Below are positions 63,721-64,000 of a stretch of 64,000 nt of DNA, in pieces. Position 1 is the first letter of the stretch. Each line of letters starts with the position of its first letter. Where the stretch lies: assembly GCA_025642075.2 (NCBI GenBank), contig JAODUO010000435.1, positions 211,001-275,000 of the forward strand, written 5' to 3'. The translations under genes and the position numbers were made by a program. The notes beneath the pieces were generated by a model. It did no database searches. It was given only the letters and a program-made list of their open reading frames with translations, and was not told where the DNA came from. Source of the stretch: Ridgeia piscesae. Taxonomy: Eukaryota; Annelida; Polychaeta; Sabellida; Siboglinidae.

Positions 63721-63928
63721 GTTCGCCATCAACCTGAGCACGTCAGCGCTGCCGAACTGCGACATTGCACTCCACGTGAATCCTCGTTTTGAGGGGACAT
63801 TCGTCATTGTGCGGAACACTTACAAACAGGGCAACTGGGGTGATGAGGAGAGGGATGGACCCTCTTTCCCCCTCATGCCGGGCACCCCCTTCAACTGTAG
63901 CATTCTTGTGACAAATGAATGTTACAAG
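63721..63928 (+). CDS. galectin exon 3: carbohydrate-binding core (gene cut by window end)
   Basis: Acceptor tctgttgtag and donor gtgagc; phase 2 to phase 0. Galectins bind beta-galactosides. All the canonical contact residues are present: His65, Asn67, Arg69 (LHVNPRF), Asn79 (VIVRNT), and Trp86, Glu89, Arg91 (WGDEER), numbered from the first Met. A strand FPLMPGTPFNCSILVTNECY follows. The exon for the remaining strands, and any second domain (many molluscan galectins have two or four), lies beyond 64000. Confident for family, not for subtype. Confidence 0.96.
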
Positions 63929-64000
63929 GTGAGCACTTTAATGACTCCGTAAGGATGTGTTGATTTGTTCACGTATAACCAACAACATTGTTTGTATACA

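Overview
The window is animal nuclear DNA: intron-rich, AT-rich and full of microsatellites, minisatellites and transposon remnants. The genes are a neurexin with an LNS/EGF layout, a classical RNase T2 and an invertebrate-style galectin. With a BEL/Pao-type retroelement remnant, tRNA-derived SINEs and a MITE, this suggests a lophotrochozoan, most likely a mollusc. The species cannot be named from sequence alone. No bacterial or organellar features were seen.

Layout. (1) 1-38.6 kb, plus strand: the 3' half of a neurexin gene. Ten coding exons (850-958, 12474-13253, 15587-15706, 16977-17155, 17863-18034, 27517-27618, 28586-28691, 29265-29352, 34863-35041, 35613-36327) join in frame to an 849-residue partial protein: the end of LNS4, LNS5, EGF3, LNS6, a stalk with two cysteine loops, one membrane helix and a short tail ending EWYV. 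A long 3'UTR probably runs to a poly(A) signal at 38615. (2) 38.6-43.8 kb: an interval with simple repeats, a 627-bp hAT-like MITE with an 8-bp target duplication, and probably the 3'UTR of the next gene. (3) 43.8-54.0 kb, minus strand: a complete RNase T2 gene, convergent with neurexin. Eight coding exons give 243 residues with a signal peptide, both active-site motifs and eight cysteines. Its seventh intron in the gene holds a 2.1-kb minisatellite. (4) 54.1-61.3 kb: an intergenic region with a LINE fragment, a decayed BEL/Pao gag-like remnant and a (GTCC)n array. (5) 61.3-64 kb, plus strand: the first three coding exons of a galectin, cut by the window end.

The three genes do not form a pathway. 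Neurexin is a presynaptic adhesion receptor, RNase T2 a secreted or lysosomal acid ribonuclease, and the galectin a beta-galactoside lectin. Their adjacency is ordinary genome order, although RNase T2 and galectin both belong to families used in invertebrate innate immunity. I found no convincing new multi-gene system. The observations most worth checking are a 2.2-kb stretch without AG on the transcribed strand inside an RNase T2 intron, paired MiT/TFE-like E-boxes upstream of RNase T2, the acidic cysteine-loop/Ser-Gly stalk of neurexin, the MITE, and expanded repeats lying very close to neurexin splice sites.
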